20,037 nt of DNA from Salinithrix halophila (GCF_042650125.1 NZ_JBHSAP010000002.1:1-20037); one strand, 5' to 3'. Shown: positions 13,510 to 19,076, counted from the stretch's first letter. Translations and numbers: made by a program. The notes: generated by a model from the sequence alone, not told the origin.

Positions 13510-14331
13510 TCATTTGAAGTTTTTGCTGAACATCTTCAGGAGAACAAACCGACTCGCACCGGAAGTACCGGTTGCAACACCACTTCGGTATAGGAATTGC
13601 TTCAGGAACGCTCTTCCTGTCACGCCAATCCAAACAGCCGCAAGCGCGAGACAGATACCATAAATGTTTCCCATAAGCACGAATTGAGCGGTTACCCAAA
13701 GGAGGAAGAAAAGCCAGATTTGCGTGTAGATAATCGCAATTGACTCAACCCAAAATCCTTGAAAAATTGACCGCTGATCCGTTTGCGTGCTCGCGATGAT
13801 CGGGCCGAACAGGAACAGTCCAAAGACCTGGACCATTCGTACCGCTCCGTTGATCGCAAGTGCGAAGCACCCGCCGATCAAGATCAGAATGAGCAACAGG
13901 GTGATAATCCCTTCTTCCAGTAAGCCAGCAGGTGCGGCGGTCGATAGGATATCATCCATCAAGTCATCTACACTAGCCTTCGAATCGAAACCAAGTGCCG
14001 CAACCAACTGGATGCCCATATTGCACAACTTGAGGTTGTATTTGAGTAGAAACGGTATAGCCGCGATATGGAACAGAGATTTTATGCCGCTACTGATGAT
14101 ATGAACCCAATCGTCTTCTTCACCGGTGATGAGGTTAAAAGACCGTTTAACCATGAAAACGATGGTTAATACAGCCCCAACCGCTTGGGAACACCAGATG
14201 ATCAGATCCAATTGCGGAAGCATCGACAGATCGGTTTCCGACATGATGAACTTTGCCACCCAGGAGATGATATAGTCCATCATCCCGTTGATCATATCCG
14301 CGAAGAACTCCTTCAGCATATCCATCATCAT
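13510..14331 (-). CDS. VirB6-like polytopic membrane protein, 273 aa
   Basis: Several hydrophobic stretches are visible: about 40-62 (LDLIIWCSQAVGAVLTIVF), 85-105, 138-180 (ITLLLILILIGGCFALAI and VQVFGLFLFGPII), and 195-240 (IAIIYTQIWLFFLLWVTAQF and ICLALAAVWIGVT). The central loop (about 110-135) is acidic (KASVDDLMDDILS). Size, topology and position between the pilin-like and PrgI genes fit the VirB6/TrbL-type channel component. The start is the run ATGATGATG at 14331, just after the upstream stop (6 nt), with GGGAAGTGA before it. The C-terminus is Ser/Gly-rich, then basic. The family match is inferred, not motif-based. Confidence 0.75.
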   Translation of the reverse strand: MMMDMLKEFFADMINGMMDYIISWVAKFIMSETDLSMLPQLDLIIWCSQAVGAVLTIVFMVKRSFNLITGEEDDWVHIISSGIKSLFHIAAIPFLLKYNLKLCNMGIQLVAALGFDSKASVDDLMDDILSTAAPAGLLEEGIITLLLILILIGGCFALAINGAVRMVQVFGLFLFGPIIASTQTDQRSIFQGFWVESIAIIYTQIWLFFLLWVTAQFVLMGNIYGICLALAAVWIGVTGRAFLKQFLYRSGVATGTSGASRFVLLKMFSKNFK

Positions 14332-14337
14332 GATGGA

Positions 14338-14727
14338 TCACTTCCCGGAGGTTACATCAAGGTCAGCGGCGGCAACCAAAAGATCCCAGACCCAAGTCAT
14401 GAACCACGGACCGATAACAAGGAGGATAGCCCCACCAACTGCCCGCTTCAACCATCCCATAAGGTTTGCTCTTGATTGGTGATCGTTGTTGATGATCATC
14501 AAAAACCCGATAACCGATGCAACCAAACCCAAGGCGGCAGGGGCTACAATCGTTGCCCAGAAAGCAACTTGGTCAAGGCCCTCCCCAATCCCTTTCAGGA
14601 GGTCTTGCATTTTTGAATCGTCGGGTGGTTCTACCTTCTCTTTCTTCTTTGCCAGGGTTACCATAGCTGGATAAGCCTTCACATACATCGTTGTGGCAAA
14701 TCCTTTTAATCCAGTCAACAATTCCAC
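14338..14727 (-). CDS. VirB2/pilin-like small membrane protein, 129 aa
   Basis: First gene of the transfer operon. After a cytoplasmic-looking N-terminus (with LAKKKEKVEPPDDSK, 25-39), two membrane helices lie at about 54-80 (VAFWATIVAPAALGLVASVIGFLMI) and 94-116 (VGGAILLVIGPWFMTWVWDLLVAA), separated by a short basic loop (NNDHQSRANLMGWLKR). This is the VirB2/TrbC-like plan, although there is no obvious cleaved signal peptide. Start is a GTG at 14727, with AGGGAGGAAT 9 nt before it. The leader between promoter and gene is about 105 nt. It could instead be a minor channel protein. Confidence 0.68.
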   Translation of the reverse strand: MELLTGLKGFATTMYVKAYPAMVTLAKKKEKVEPPDDSKMQDLLKGIGEGLDQVAFWATIVAPAALGLVASVIGFLMIINNDHQSRANLMGWLKRAVGGAILLVIGPWFMTWVWDLLVAAADLDVTSGK

Positions 14728-14837
14728 CCAAATTCCTCCCTTTTCCTCACTTGCCTACGACGAACATAATGCGTATTCATGTCAAAATTCAATGATTTTC
14801 CTCTTGAGGGAGGAAAAATAGGAAGAGAGTAGTAGAA

Positions 14838-14866
14838 ATTATAGAACATATGTTCTGATTAGGCAA
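14838..14866 (-). promoter_or_regulatory. Transfer operon promoter with embedded LexA (SOS) box
   Basis: Minus strand: TTGCCT (14866-14861), a 17-bp spacer, TATAAT (14843-14838). The spacer contains the palindrome AGAACATATGTTCT (14843-14856), whose GAAC-N4-GTTC core is that of the Gram-positive LexA/DinR box. LexA bound there would block polymerase, so the whole transfer operon is predicted to be SOS-inducible. Confidence 0.82.
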
Positions 14867-14888
14867 GGGGAATATTTGTTTTTCAAGG

Positions 14889-14958
14889 TGCATCAGGTTC
14901 CTGAAATAGCCTTAGCTGGAACCTTATAGTTACATATTACTACGTTCGAACGTAGTAA
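14889..14958. promoter_or_regulatory. Inverted repeats upstream of the transfer promoter
   Basis: AGGTTCC and GGAACCT form an inverted repeat around 14895-14922. A perfect 22-bp palindrome with half-site TTACTACGTTC occupies 14937-14958, between the end of the 75-aa DNA-binding gene and the transfer promoter. Both are candidate operators for a second regulator; the 75-aa protein is the nearest candidate. Confidence 0.6.
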
Positions 14959-14974
14959 GCAAATTAAAAAAAGA

Positions 14975-15202
14975 TCATTTTTCCTTGTTTCCGGCGTTTT
15001 TCCGCCTTCTCGGCTTAATATCAAGCGTTTTCAATATATTTTCCCACTCTTCCTCAGTCGCCCGCCAAAATCGTCCGTATTTCTCCGGCATTTCAATTCC
15101 TGAAGCTTTCGCTTTTCTGAGTATGTACCTTGCCCAGCCTTCTGTCTTTCCTTTTCGTTTGGCAAACTCTTTTGCTGTAATGTGTTCTTCATTCCCTGGC
15201 AC
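14975..15202 (-). CDS. Small excisionase-like helix-turn-helix protein, 75 aa
   Basis: Residues 7-35 (ITAKEFAKRKGKTEGWARYILRKAK) look like the winged-helix or MerR-like HTH of excisionase-type proteins; GRFWRATEEEWENIL (43-57) fits the wing and following helix. The tail is strongly basic (KPRRRKNAGNKEK). Start is a GTG at 15202, 7-8 nt after CGGAGGTGA. It lies directly upstream of the transfer operon in the same direction, with a 22-bp palindrome just after its stop, so regulation of transfer is the likeliest role. There is no integrase here to pair with an excisionase. Confidence 0.75.
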   Translation of the reverse strand: MPGNEEHITAKEFAKRKGKTEGWARYILRKAKASGIEMPEKYGRFWRATEEEWENILKTLDIKPRRRKNAGNKEK

Positions 15203-15298
15203 AATTGTTCACCTCCGTCCATCTGTATCGTACCACATTCTTTGTATCCCTTTTCATTCCCTCTTTAATACCCCTCCCTACCCTGAACCCCTCTGGAC

Positions 15299-15324
15299 TA
15301 AAAAAACGGCTGAGAGGGCCGTTT
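15299..15324 (-). terminator. Minus-strand terminator upstream of the 75-aa gene
   Basis: AAACGGC (15304-15310) and GCCGTTT (15318-15324) form the stem; on the minus strand it is followed by TTTT from the A-run 15300-15303. It insulates the 75-aa gene from leftward transcription. Confidence 0.75.
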
Positions 15325-15343
15325 CTCTTGAGCTATGAGCCCA

Positions 15344-15430
15344 TAAAAAAGGAGCATGTACAACCACTGCGTCCTGCCTACCGTCCTGATCCGGACTCGG
15401 CTACACGTCACGGCTTTCCATGCTCATTCT
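15344..15430 (-). ncRNA. Candidate structured small RNA ending in a terminator
   Basis: On the minus strand GAGCATG (15425-15419) pairs with CATGCTC (15358-15352), enclosing about 60 nt with nested stems (GTCC/GGAC near 15383-15396 and GCC/GGC around it), and the closing stem runs into TTTTTT (15350-15345). A weak promoter (TTGTAT, long spacer, CATAAT) lies upstream near 15431-15461. It may simply be a terminator with a large loop, or a small regulatory RNA. Confidence 0.45.
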
Positions 15431-15466
15431 CCATTATGCATAAATCCCCCGGATTTTATACAACCC

Positions 15467-15498
15467 GGTGAGGATCAGTCGAACTCTGATCTGTCACC
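15467..15498. repeat. Hairpin GGTGA-GATCAG ... CTGATC-TCACC
   Basis: Nested arms GGTGA/TCACC and GATCAG/CTGATC around a 7-nt loop. No T-run follows. Role unknown. Confidence 0.5.
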
Positions 15499-15513
15499 TT
15501 TGAATAACTTCAA

Positions 15514-15545
15514 GCCCCAGATATAGCAAGGGATTCGACGGTTTT
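15514..15545. repeat. Member of the GATATA-AAGGG motif family
   Basis: GCCCCAGATATAGCAAGGGATTCGACGGTTTT, in outline, aligns with 2755-2786 (CCCC-N2-ATATA-N-CAAGGG-TTC) and with GATATATAGGGATT ... GCGGTTTG at 16717-16742. Confidence 0.5.
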
Positions 15546-15597
15546 GCATACAAAATGCATAGACATTTTCACGGTAACGTAACCATGTGATTTTCAG

Positions 15598-15645
15598 AAA
15601 AACCCGCCTTCATCCCAGTCATATAAGGGGATAAGGCGGGTTTTT
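15598..15645. terminator. Bidirectional terminator
   Basis: AAAAACCCGCCTT-C-ATCCC (15598-15616) pairs with GGGAT-AAGGCGGGTTTTT (15628-15645): a long stem with A-run and T-run. It would end the leftward transcript of the KfrA-like gene. Confidence 0.82.
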
Positions 15646-15647
15646 CG

Positions 15648-15874
15648 TAAGGTTACAAGAGTGATGTTATGTAACCTTATACGTGTTTCACATACTTCGA
15701 TCCCTGTATGCTGTATACAGGGCTGTTAAGGTTAGTTAACCTTAACAGATATGGATTTATGATATGGTTTGGATGTCTATAGAGATTCCTCGATTAGGTA
15801 TCTAACAGGATATATAGTACAGAATATGAAAGGGGAACCGTTAACCAAGGTTAACGTGGTTACCAAGGTTAACC
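15648..15874. promoter_or_regulatory. GGTTA/TAACC inverted-repeat cluster downstream of the KfrA-like gene
   Basis: TAAGGTTAC/GTAACCTTA (15648-15679), CTGTTAAGGTTA/TAACCTTAACAG (15723-15748, 12-bp arms), GTTAACC-AA-GGTTAAC (15840-15855) and GGTTACC-AA-GGTTAACC (15858-15874, overlapping the gene's stop). The same GGTTAACC half-site lies upstream of this gene (16601-16646), so the encoded protein probably binds both sides. Confidence 0.65.
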
Positions 15875-16588
15875 CCCTTGACTTCCCATTCGATCCAACA
15901 ATCCCCTTATTTCTTCGGAATGCTTCTCCTGCATCTCCCTGATTTGCTTTTGGTATGCCTTTTCTTGACGAACCAGAGCTTTCTGACGGGCCAAATCCTT
16001 TTGTTTTCGCAAAGATCGAAGATCCCGCTTCAGCTTTTCTACTTCGGCAACTTGCTCCTGAAGGGCCTCATTCTCTTCTCGATATCCCGAATACTCATCT
16101 ACCAAACCGGAAAGGGTATCGATCTTTGACTTATACCCGTCAATCAATTCTCGTAGATCGGCATTCCCCTGCCGCAACTCCTCCAATTGTTGCTCTGCGG
16201 CCTCCCTCTCCTCCCTTGCCTGATCTGCCTCCTCCGTTAAATCTGAGATCTGCATTTCCAATTCCTCAATTTCCGCTTGCCGCGCTTTTTGCATTTCGTC
16301 CTGTTCCTCTCTTAATTGTTCCAGCGTACGGAGCGTTTCTTCCTGCTGAAAGGAAGCACGCTGAATAACATGAACGAAAAGCATATTGATCCTGCGCGTG
16401 TGTCGCTCGAGTTCGTTGATTTCGGTTTTATATCCGATCGGGCCTTCCTTTGCGGCCTCTAACTCCAGCATCGAGACAACAGATTCAAACCAATTTTTCT
16501 TTGACAGCCCAGACTCCTTAAACATCCTTTCCGCTCTTTCATGGACTTCAGGTGTTGTTTTCACTCCAAATGTCTTATCCTTCTCCAA
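15869..16588 (-). CDS. KfrA-like DNA-binding coiled-coil protein, 239 aa
   Basis: Residues 8-50 (FGVKTTPEVHERAERMFKESGLSKKNWFESVVSML) look like a small DNA-binding domain of RHH type. From about 60 to 230 it is an almost unbroken coiled coil (LRTLEQLREEQDEMQKARQAEI...). This plan is shared with plasmid KfrA-type proteins and with the 266-aa accessory protein at 4261. Start is a TTG at 16588, 5-6 nt after GGAGGG. GGTTAACC palindromes lie both upstream, over the presumed promoter, and across the stop codon, pointing to self-repression and perhaps a looped or filament-like complex used in plasmid stability. The exact family is not certain. Confidence 0.72.
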   Translation of the reverse strand: MEKDKTFGVKTTPEVHERAERMFKESGLSKKNWFESVVSMLELEAAKEGPIGYKTEINELERHTRRINMLFVHVIQRASFQQEETLRTLEQLREEQDEMQKARQAEIEELEMQISDLTEEADQAREEREAAEQQLEELRQGNADLRELIDGYKSKIDTLSGLVDEYSGYREENEALQEQVAEVEKLKRDLRSLRKQKDLARQKALVRQEKAYQKQIREMQEKHSEEIRGLLDRMGSQGG

Positions 16589-16600
16589 AGCAATCCCTCC

Positions 16601-16646
16601 GGTTAACTTTTTTAAACAGTATTAACAGGAGGTTAACCGGTTAACC
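16601..16646. promoter_or_regulatory. GGTTAACC operators upstream of the KfrA-like gene
   Basis: GGTTAAC (16601-16607) and two abutting 8-bp palindromes GGTTAACC (16631-16638 and 16639-16646). They cover the leader and presumed promoter of the leftward gene at 16588. Confidence 0.7.
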
Positions 16647-16664
16647 GGATCTGTTTGTGGCTGT

Positions 16665-16680
16665 CCAGTTATTCCTTGTG
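16665..16680 (-). repeat. Copy of the CCACAAGG repeat, upstream of rep
   Basis: CCAGTTATTCCTTGTG is identical to 16 nt of the arm at 3493-3510. Read on the minus strand it is the same motif as 3462-3479 and 18339-18356. A GATATA-type motif follows at 16714-16742, as one does after the 3493 copy. Confidence 0.75.
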
Positions 16681-16744
16681 ATAGGTATGAGACATAAGGC
16701 ACATAAAAAAAAGGTTGATATATAGGGATTTCTAGCGGTTTGTT

Positions 16745-16872
16745 GTTATCATATTTGATAAACGTCGTATCATATTTGATAACAATTTAGGGGTTGACTA
16801 ATGGTTATCACTACTGATAACCTTGTTATCAAATATGATACATAACAAGTTTTGTGTATCGAATATGATAAC
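16745..16872. repeat. Five palindromic iterons upstream of the rep gene
   Basis: 17-mers of the form GTTATCATATTTGATAA(C) at 16745-16761, 16767-16783, 16804-16821 (GTTATCACTACTGATAAC), 16825-16841 and 16856-16872. The half-site TTATC/GATAA is kept in most arms. The first pair is 22 bp apart and the third/fourth 21 bp. They precede the winged-helix rep gene and overlap a possible promoter (TTGACT at 16794-16799), so they are either origin iterons, rep operators, or both. Confidence 0.78.
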
Positions 16873-16886
16873 TTAGGGAGGGTATA

Positions 16887-17372
16887 ATGGGTACCAAGAA
16901 CAAACCTCACGGGTTCCTGCCTACTTTCGACTCAGAGACTGGTGAAATACCCGCCTACATCGCATTTCCACTCACGAAGAAATACTTAAAGGGGGACTTT
17001 TTCTTGGCAATGCAAGAAGGATTTATCCAAATATCGAAAATGAGGTTGACTGGTGAACAATTAAAAGTGTTGCTCTTCCTCATGGGGAAACTGGATTTTG
17101 AAAACTGGATCCCAGTTAACCAAAAGGAAATTGCAGAAGAGCTTAGTTTAAAAAGACCCAACGTCAGTAGAGCATTGAAGAGACTTGAAGAGAACGGAAT
17201 CATTGTCAAAGGTGAAAAGAACGGGCGTAGCTGGACATATCGTTTGGAGACCAGTTATGGATACAAAGGTAAAGGTAAAAACCTTGCTAAAGTTGAAAAA
17301 GCAGTTAGAAAAGCCAAGGAACATGGGTTTAACGTGATTGAAGGCGGCAAGAAGGAGAAGGAGGAGGAATAA
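16887..17372 (+). CDS. Winged-helix plasmid replication protein (RepL-like), 161 aa
   Basis: After an N-terminal segment (FDSETGEIPAYIAFPLTKKYLKGDFFLAMQEGF), a winged helix spans about 50-112: TGEQLKVLLFLMGKLDFENWIPVNQKEIAEELSLKRPNVSRALKRLEENGIIVKG. This layout is that of small Firmicute replication initiators such as the RepL group. The tail is very basic, then acidic (GGKKEKEEE). The ATG at 16887 follows GGGAGGG by 4 nt. It is preceded by five iterons and followed 7 nt later by the primase gene, so the pair forms a replication operon. It could alternatively be a regulator of the primase. Confidence 0.78.
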   Translation: MGTKNKPHGFLPTFDSETGEIPAYIAFPLTKKYLKGDFFLAMQEGFIQISKMRLTGEQLKVLLFLMGKLDFENWIPVNQKEIAEELSLKRPNVSRALKRLEENGIIVKGEKNGRSWTYRLETSYGYKGKGKNLAKVEKAVRKAKEHGFNVIEGGKKEKEEE

Positions 17373-17379
17373 CAAGCTT

Positions 17380-18360
17380 ATGTGGGAGGAGAAAGAAAAC
17401 GGCCAGATTATTGGGCTTACTCTCGAGGATCTCAAGAACCATCCAAGGAACGAATTTGGCCCACGAGGTGGAAGAAATGGCCGGGAACGATGGTTCTGCC
17501 CCGTTCACGGATCAGATCGGCAACGTTCATTCCAGGTAAACATCCATAGCGGACACTTCAAATGCTTCTCCTGCGGGGTCTGGGGATACATCGACGAAAT
17601 CAACAAAAACAGACCAGCTCTCTATAAAAAACAAAACCCCCGAAAACGGGAACCGTTTCGGAGGCAACATTCATTAGTAACTAACCGTAATCATACCGAC
17701 TACTTTCAAAAAGCGCAAGAACTCTCACGCTACCTAAAACAGCAGGATGACGATGGAATAGCCGTCCGCTATCTAAAATGGCGCGGCATCTCAAAGGAAA
17801 CCGCTCTTCGTTTCGGGCTTGGATTCGCCGGATGGGGAAAATGGCCTCACTATTCAAAAGATGGCCGCTTTGCTCGTCAGTGGAAACGCGGCCGTCTTGT
17901 GTTCCCGCACACCGACAATGAGGGCCGCACAATCAATCTCTACGGTCGGGCCATCGGTGCAAACGATGTACCACACAAAGACAGGCACGACAACCTGCCC
18001 GGCCCAAAGGGTGCCTTTAATGCCGTTGCATTCCAGCGAAGTGAGGTTTTCGTCACAGAGGGAGCCTTCGACGCTCTCTCCCTGATCCAAGCCGGGTACA
18101 ACGCCGTAGCGATCTTCGGGATCAGCGGATTCAATGCTGATTGGGTCGAATCGGATGAAGTCATTTTCTGTTTTGACCAAGACGATGCCGGAGACGCTTG
18201 GCGATTCCTTGCCGTTGAACTTCTACGGCGCGGGAAGCGAGTATCCTACCTCGATCCAGCCAGTTATAAGGGATACAAAGATATCAATGACTTATGGGCA
18301 TTGGAAGGTCAGATCGAAATCATCACCAACCGAATTAAACCACAAGGGATAACCGGTTGA
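17380..18360 (+). CDS. Plasmid DNA primase, CHC2 zinc finger plus TOPRIM, 326 aa
   Basis: The zinc-binding domain is near residues 35-65 (WFCPVHGSDRQRSFQV ... HFKCFSCGVWG, a CxxH-CxxC set). The TOPRIM core has VFVTEGAFDALSLI (about 224-237, catalytic Glu), VIFCFDQDDAGDAW (about 262-275, DxD) and YKDINDLW near the end. So it is a DnaG-type primase without the C-terminal helicase-binding domain. The ATG at 17380 is preceded, 12 nt away, by AAGGAGGAGG at the end of the rep gene. The last codons contain an exact 18-nt copy (18339-18356) of the hairpin repeat at 3462, and a terminator follows at 18388. Together with the winged-helix protein it should start plasmid replication. Confidence 0.92.
   Translation: MWEEKENGQIIGLTLEDLKNHPRNEFGPRGGRNGRERWFCPVHGSDRQRSFQVNIHSGHFKCFSCGVWGYIDEINKNRPALYKKQNPRKREPFRRQHSLVTNRNHTDYFQKAQELSRYLKQQDDDGIAVRYLKWRGISKETALRFGLGFAGWGKWPHYSKDGRFARQWKRGRLVFPHTDNEGRTINLYGRAIGANDVPHKDRHDNLPGPKGAFNAVAFQRSEVFVTEGAFDALSLIQAGYNAVAIFGISGFNADWVESDEVIFCFDQDDAGDAWRFLAVELLRRGKRVSYLDPASYKGYKDINDLWALEGQIEIITNRIKPQGITG
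18339..18356 (+). repeat. Copy of the ACCACAAGGGATAACCGG repeat inside the primase gene end
   Basis: All 18 nt equal 3462-3479. It encodes the last residues of the primase (PQGITG). With the inverted copy at 16665-16680 it brackets the rep-primase operon. Confidence 0.8.
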
Positions 18361-18387
18361 GCATGTTAGGGAATATTCTTCCTAGAT

Positions 18388-18430
18388 ACCCCGCCAGCGC
18401 CCCTGTTAGCGCTGTAGCGGGGTTTTATTT
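18388..18430 (+). terminator. Terminator of the rep-primase operon
   Basis: ACCCCGC (18388-18394) and GCGGGGT (18417-18423) with inner CAGCGC/GCGCTG, followed by TTTATTTTG. It begins 28 nt after the primase stop. Confidence 0.85.
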
Positions 18431-18524
18431 TGTGCTAAAGGGGTTAACCTGCCCAACATCCAAAACGGGCTTTATATTCGCTCCCGCATTGAATTTTCTG
18501 TCAATACTGCTGCAGGTATTGGGT

Positions 18525-18554
18525 TTGATTTCCCAGGCCTTGGCATACTATAAT
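18525..18554 (+). promoter_or_regulatory. Promoter of the candidate antitoxin RNA
   Basis: TTGATT (18525-18530), 18-bp spacer, TATAAT (18549-18554). The transcript should start near 18561 and meet a strong terminator at 18677; it contains no gene. Confidence 0.68.
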
Positions 18555-18560
18555 AAGGGT

Positions 18561-18677
18561 GAGAAATCATCCAAGGTGCGACCCTCATCAGCGAGAGCCG
18601 TCGCGGCCCGTTACGAATCAGTAATCAGCAAGAGTGATCCGCCCACGGTTTCCGAGGCCCGGGCGGGTCACTTTTTT
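18561..18677 (+). ncRNA. Candidate type I antitoxin RNA, about 117 nt
   Basis: Bounded by the promoter at 18525-18554 and a terminator whose stem AGTGA-T-CCGCCC/GGGCGG-G-TCACT (18633-18644 and 18661-18672) runs into T6. An internal hairpin GCGAC...GTCGC with CTC/GAG lies near 18577-18606. Its 3' end overlaps the last codons and stop of the small peptide gene on the opposite strand, the tail-to-tail arrangement of TxpA/RatA- and BsrG/SR4-type systems. Confidence 0.6.
18633..18677 (+). terminator. Terminator of the candidate antitoxin RNA
   Basis: 12-nt arms with a single mismatch, then TTTTTT. On the minus strand the same A-run encodes the Lys-Lys end of the peptide. Confidence 0.85.
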
Positions 18678-18745
18678 CGTGTGATGACATACACCACATG
18701 GATCACCTGCGTGAGCAACGCAAGCAACATAATGGTTTCTGCCAT
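18668..18745 (-). CDS. Candidate type I toxin: 25-aa hydrophobic peptide
   Basis: Too short for normal gene calling. ATG at 18745, 6-7 nt after a perfect AAAGGAGGTGG site, reading MAETIMLLALLTQVIHVVYV and then a basic end ITRKK before TGA. This is one membrane helix with a short polar head and a Lys-rich tail, the form of holin-like/TxpA-type toxins. A hairpin CCTGCAT-N10-ATGCAGG (18760-18783) lies just before the ribosome site and could control translation. A plus-strand RNA overlaps the gene end. No toxin promoter or mRNA terminator could be placed with confidence. It may also be a chance frame, but the strong ribosome site argues against that. Confidence 0.62.
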   Translation of the reverse strand: MAETIMLLALLTQVIHVVYVITRKK

Positions 18746-18882
18746 GGGCACCACCTCCTTTCCTGCATATCATGGGACATGCAGGTCAGAAGGGGCCGCC
18801 GCTCCCGCCTCAGGCCGTTCCCTGTCCGATATTCTCACCCATCCACCTATTCCACACAAAGCCGCATCTTCCTGCAACCAGA

Positions 18883-18981
18883 GGCTAACGGAGAGGTGAG
18901 AGGGTGGCGCTCAAGGGCCGCTCAGACAGTGTCCAAGAGTCCGTAAAGCCTTCGGCTAACGGTCTCTAGGGCACTCTCATC
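18883..18981. ncRNA. Candidate structured RNA, nested stems
   Basis: Plus-sense pairing: GGTGAG (18895-18900) with CTCATC (18976-18981); AGTGTCC (18928-18934) with GGGCACT (18969-18975); AGAG-T-CCGT (18936-18944) with ACGG-T-CTCT (18959-18967); GCC/GGC closing a TTC loop (18948-18956). GGC-N-GCC (18906-18919) makes a side hairpin. GGCTAACGG occurs twice (18883-18891 and 18954-18962), so CCGTAAAGCC could pair with either copy. Strand unknown, since the pairs also work on the complement. Confidence 0.5.
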
Positions 18982-19076
18982 GCTTTCCGGGAAAAACTTT
19001 TGCCTCCGCTATCGCTCCGCCAAAACCTTTCCCCTCCACCCTTGACGAGAGCCCTTCGGGGATGTTTAGTGGCTTC

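Larger units (their letters stand above)
15203..15868. other. 665-bp non-coding region: terminators, hairpins, repeats
   Basis: No credible gene on either strand. From left: a minus terminator (15299-15324), a structured minus RNA ending in T6 (15344-15425), a hairpin GGTGA...TCACC with inner GATCAG/CTGATC (15467-15498), a GATATA-AAGGG motif (15514-15545), a bidirectional terminator (15598-15645) and a ladder of GGTTA/TAACC inverted repeats (15648-15874). The content suggests control of replication or copy number. Confidence 0.6.

Noticed and set aside
14944..14951. GTTCGAAC in the 22-bp palindrome as a second LexA box
   Set aside because: The order is GTTC-GAAC, not GAAC-N4-GTTC, so it is not a LexA site.
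14975..15202. True phage excisionase
   Set aside because: No integrase or attachment sites in the window; the HTH form alone does not justify this name.
18357..18899. 180-aa open frame on the plus strand after the primase
   Set aside because: It contains two rho-independent terminators (18388-18430 and 18633-18677) and a promoter, has no good ribosome site, and shows low-complexity composition without a domain.
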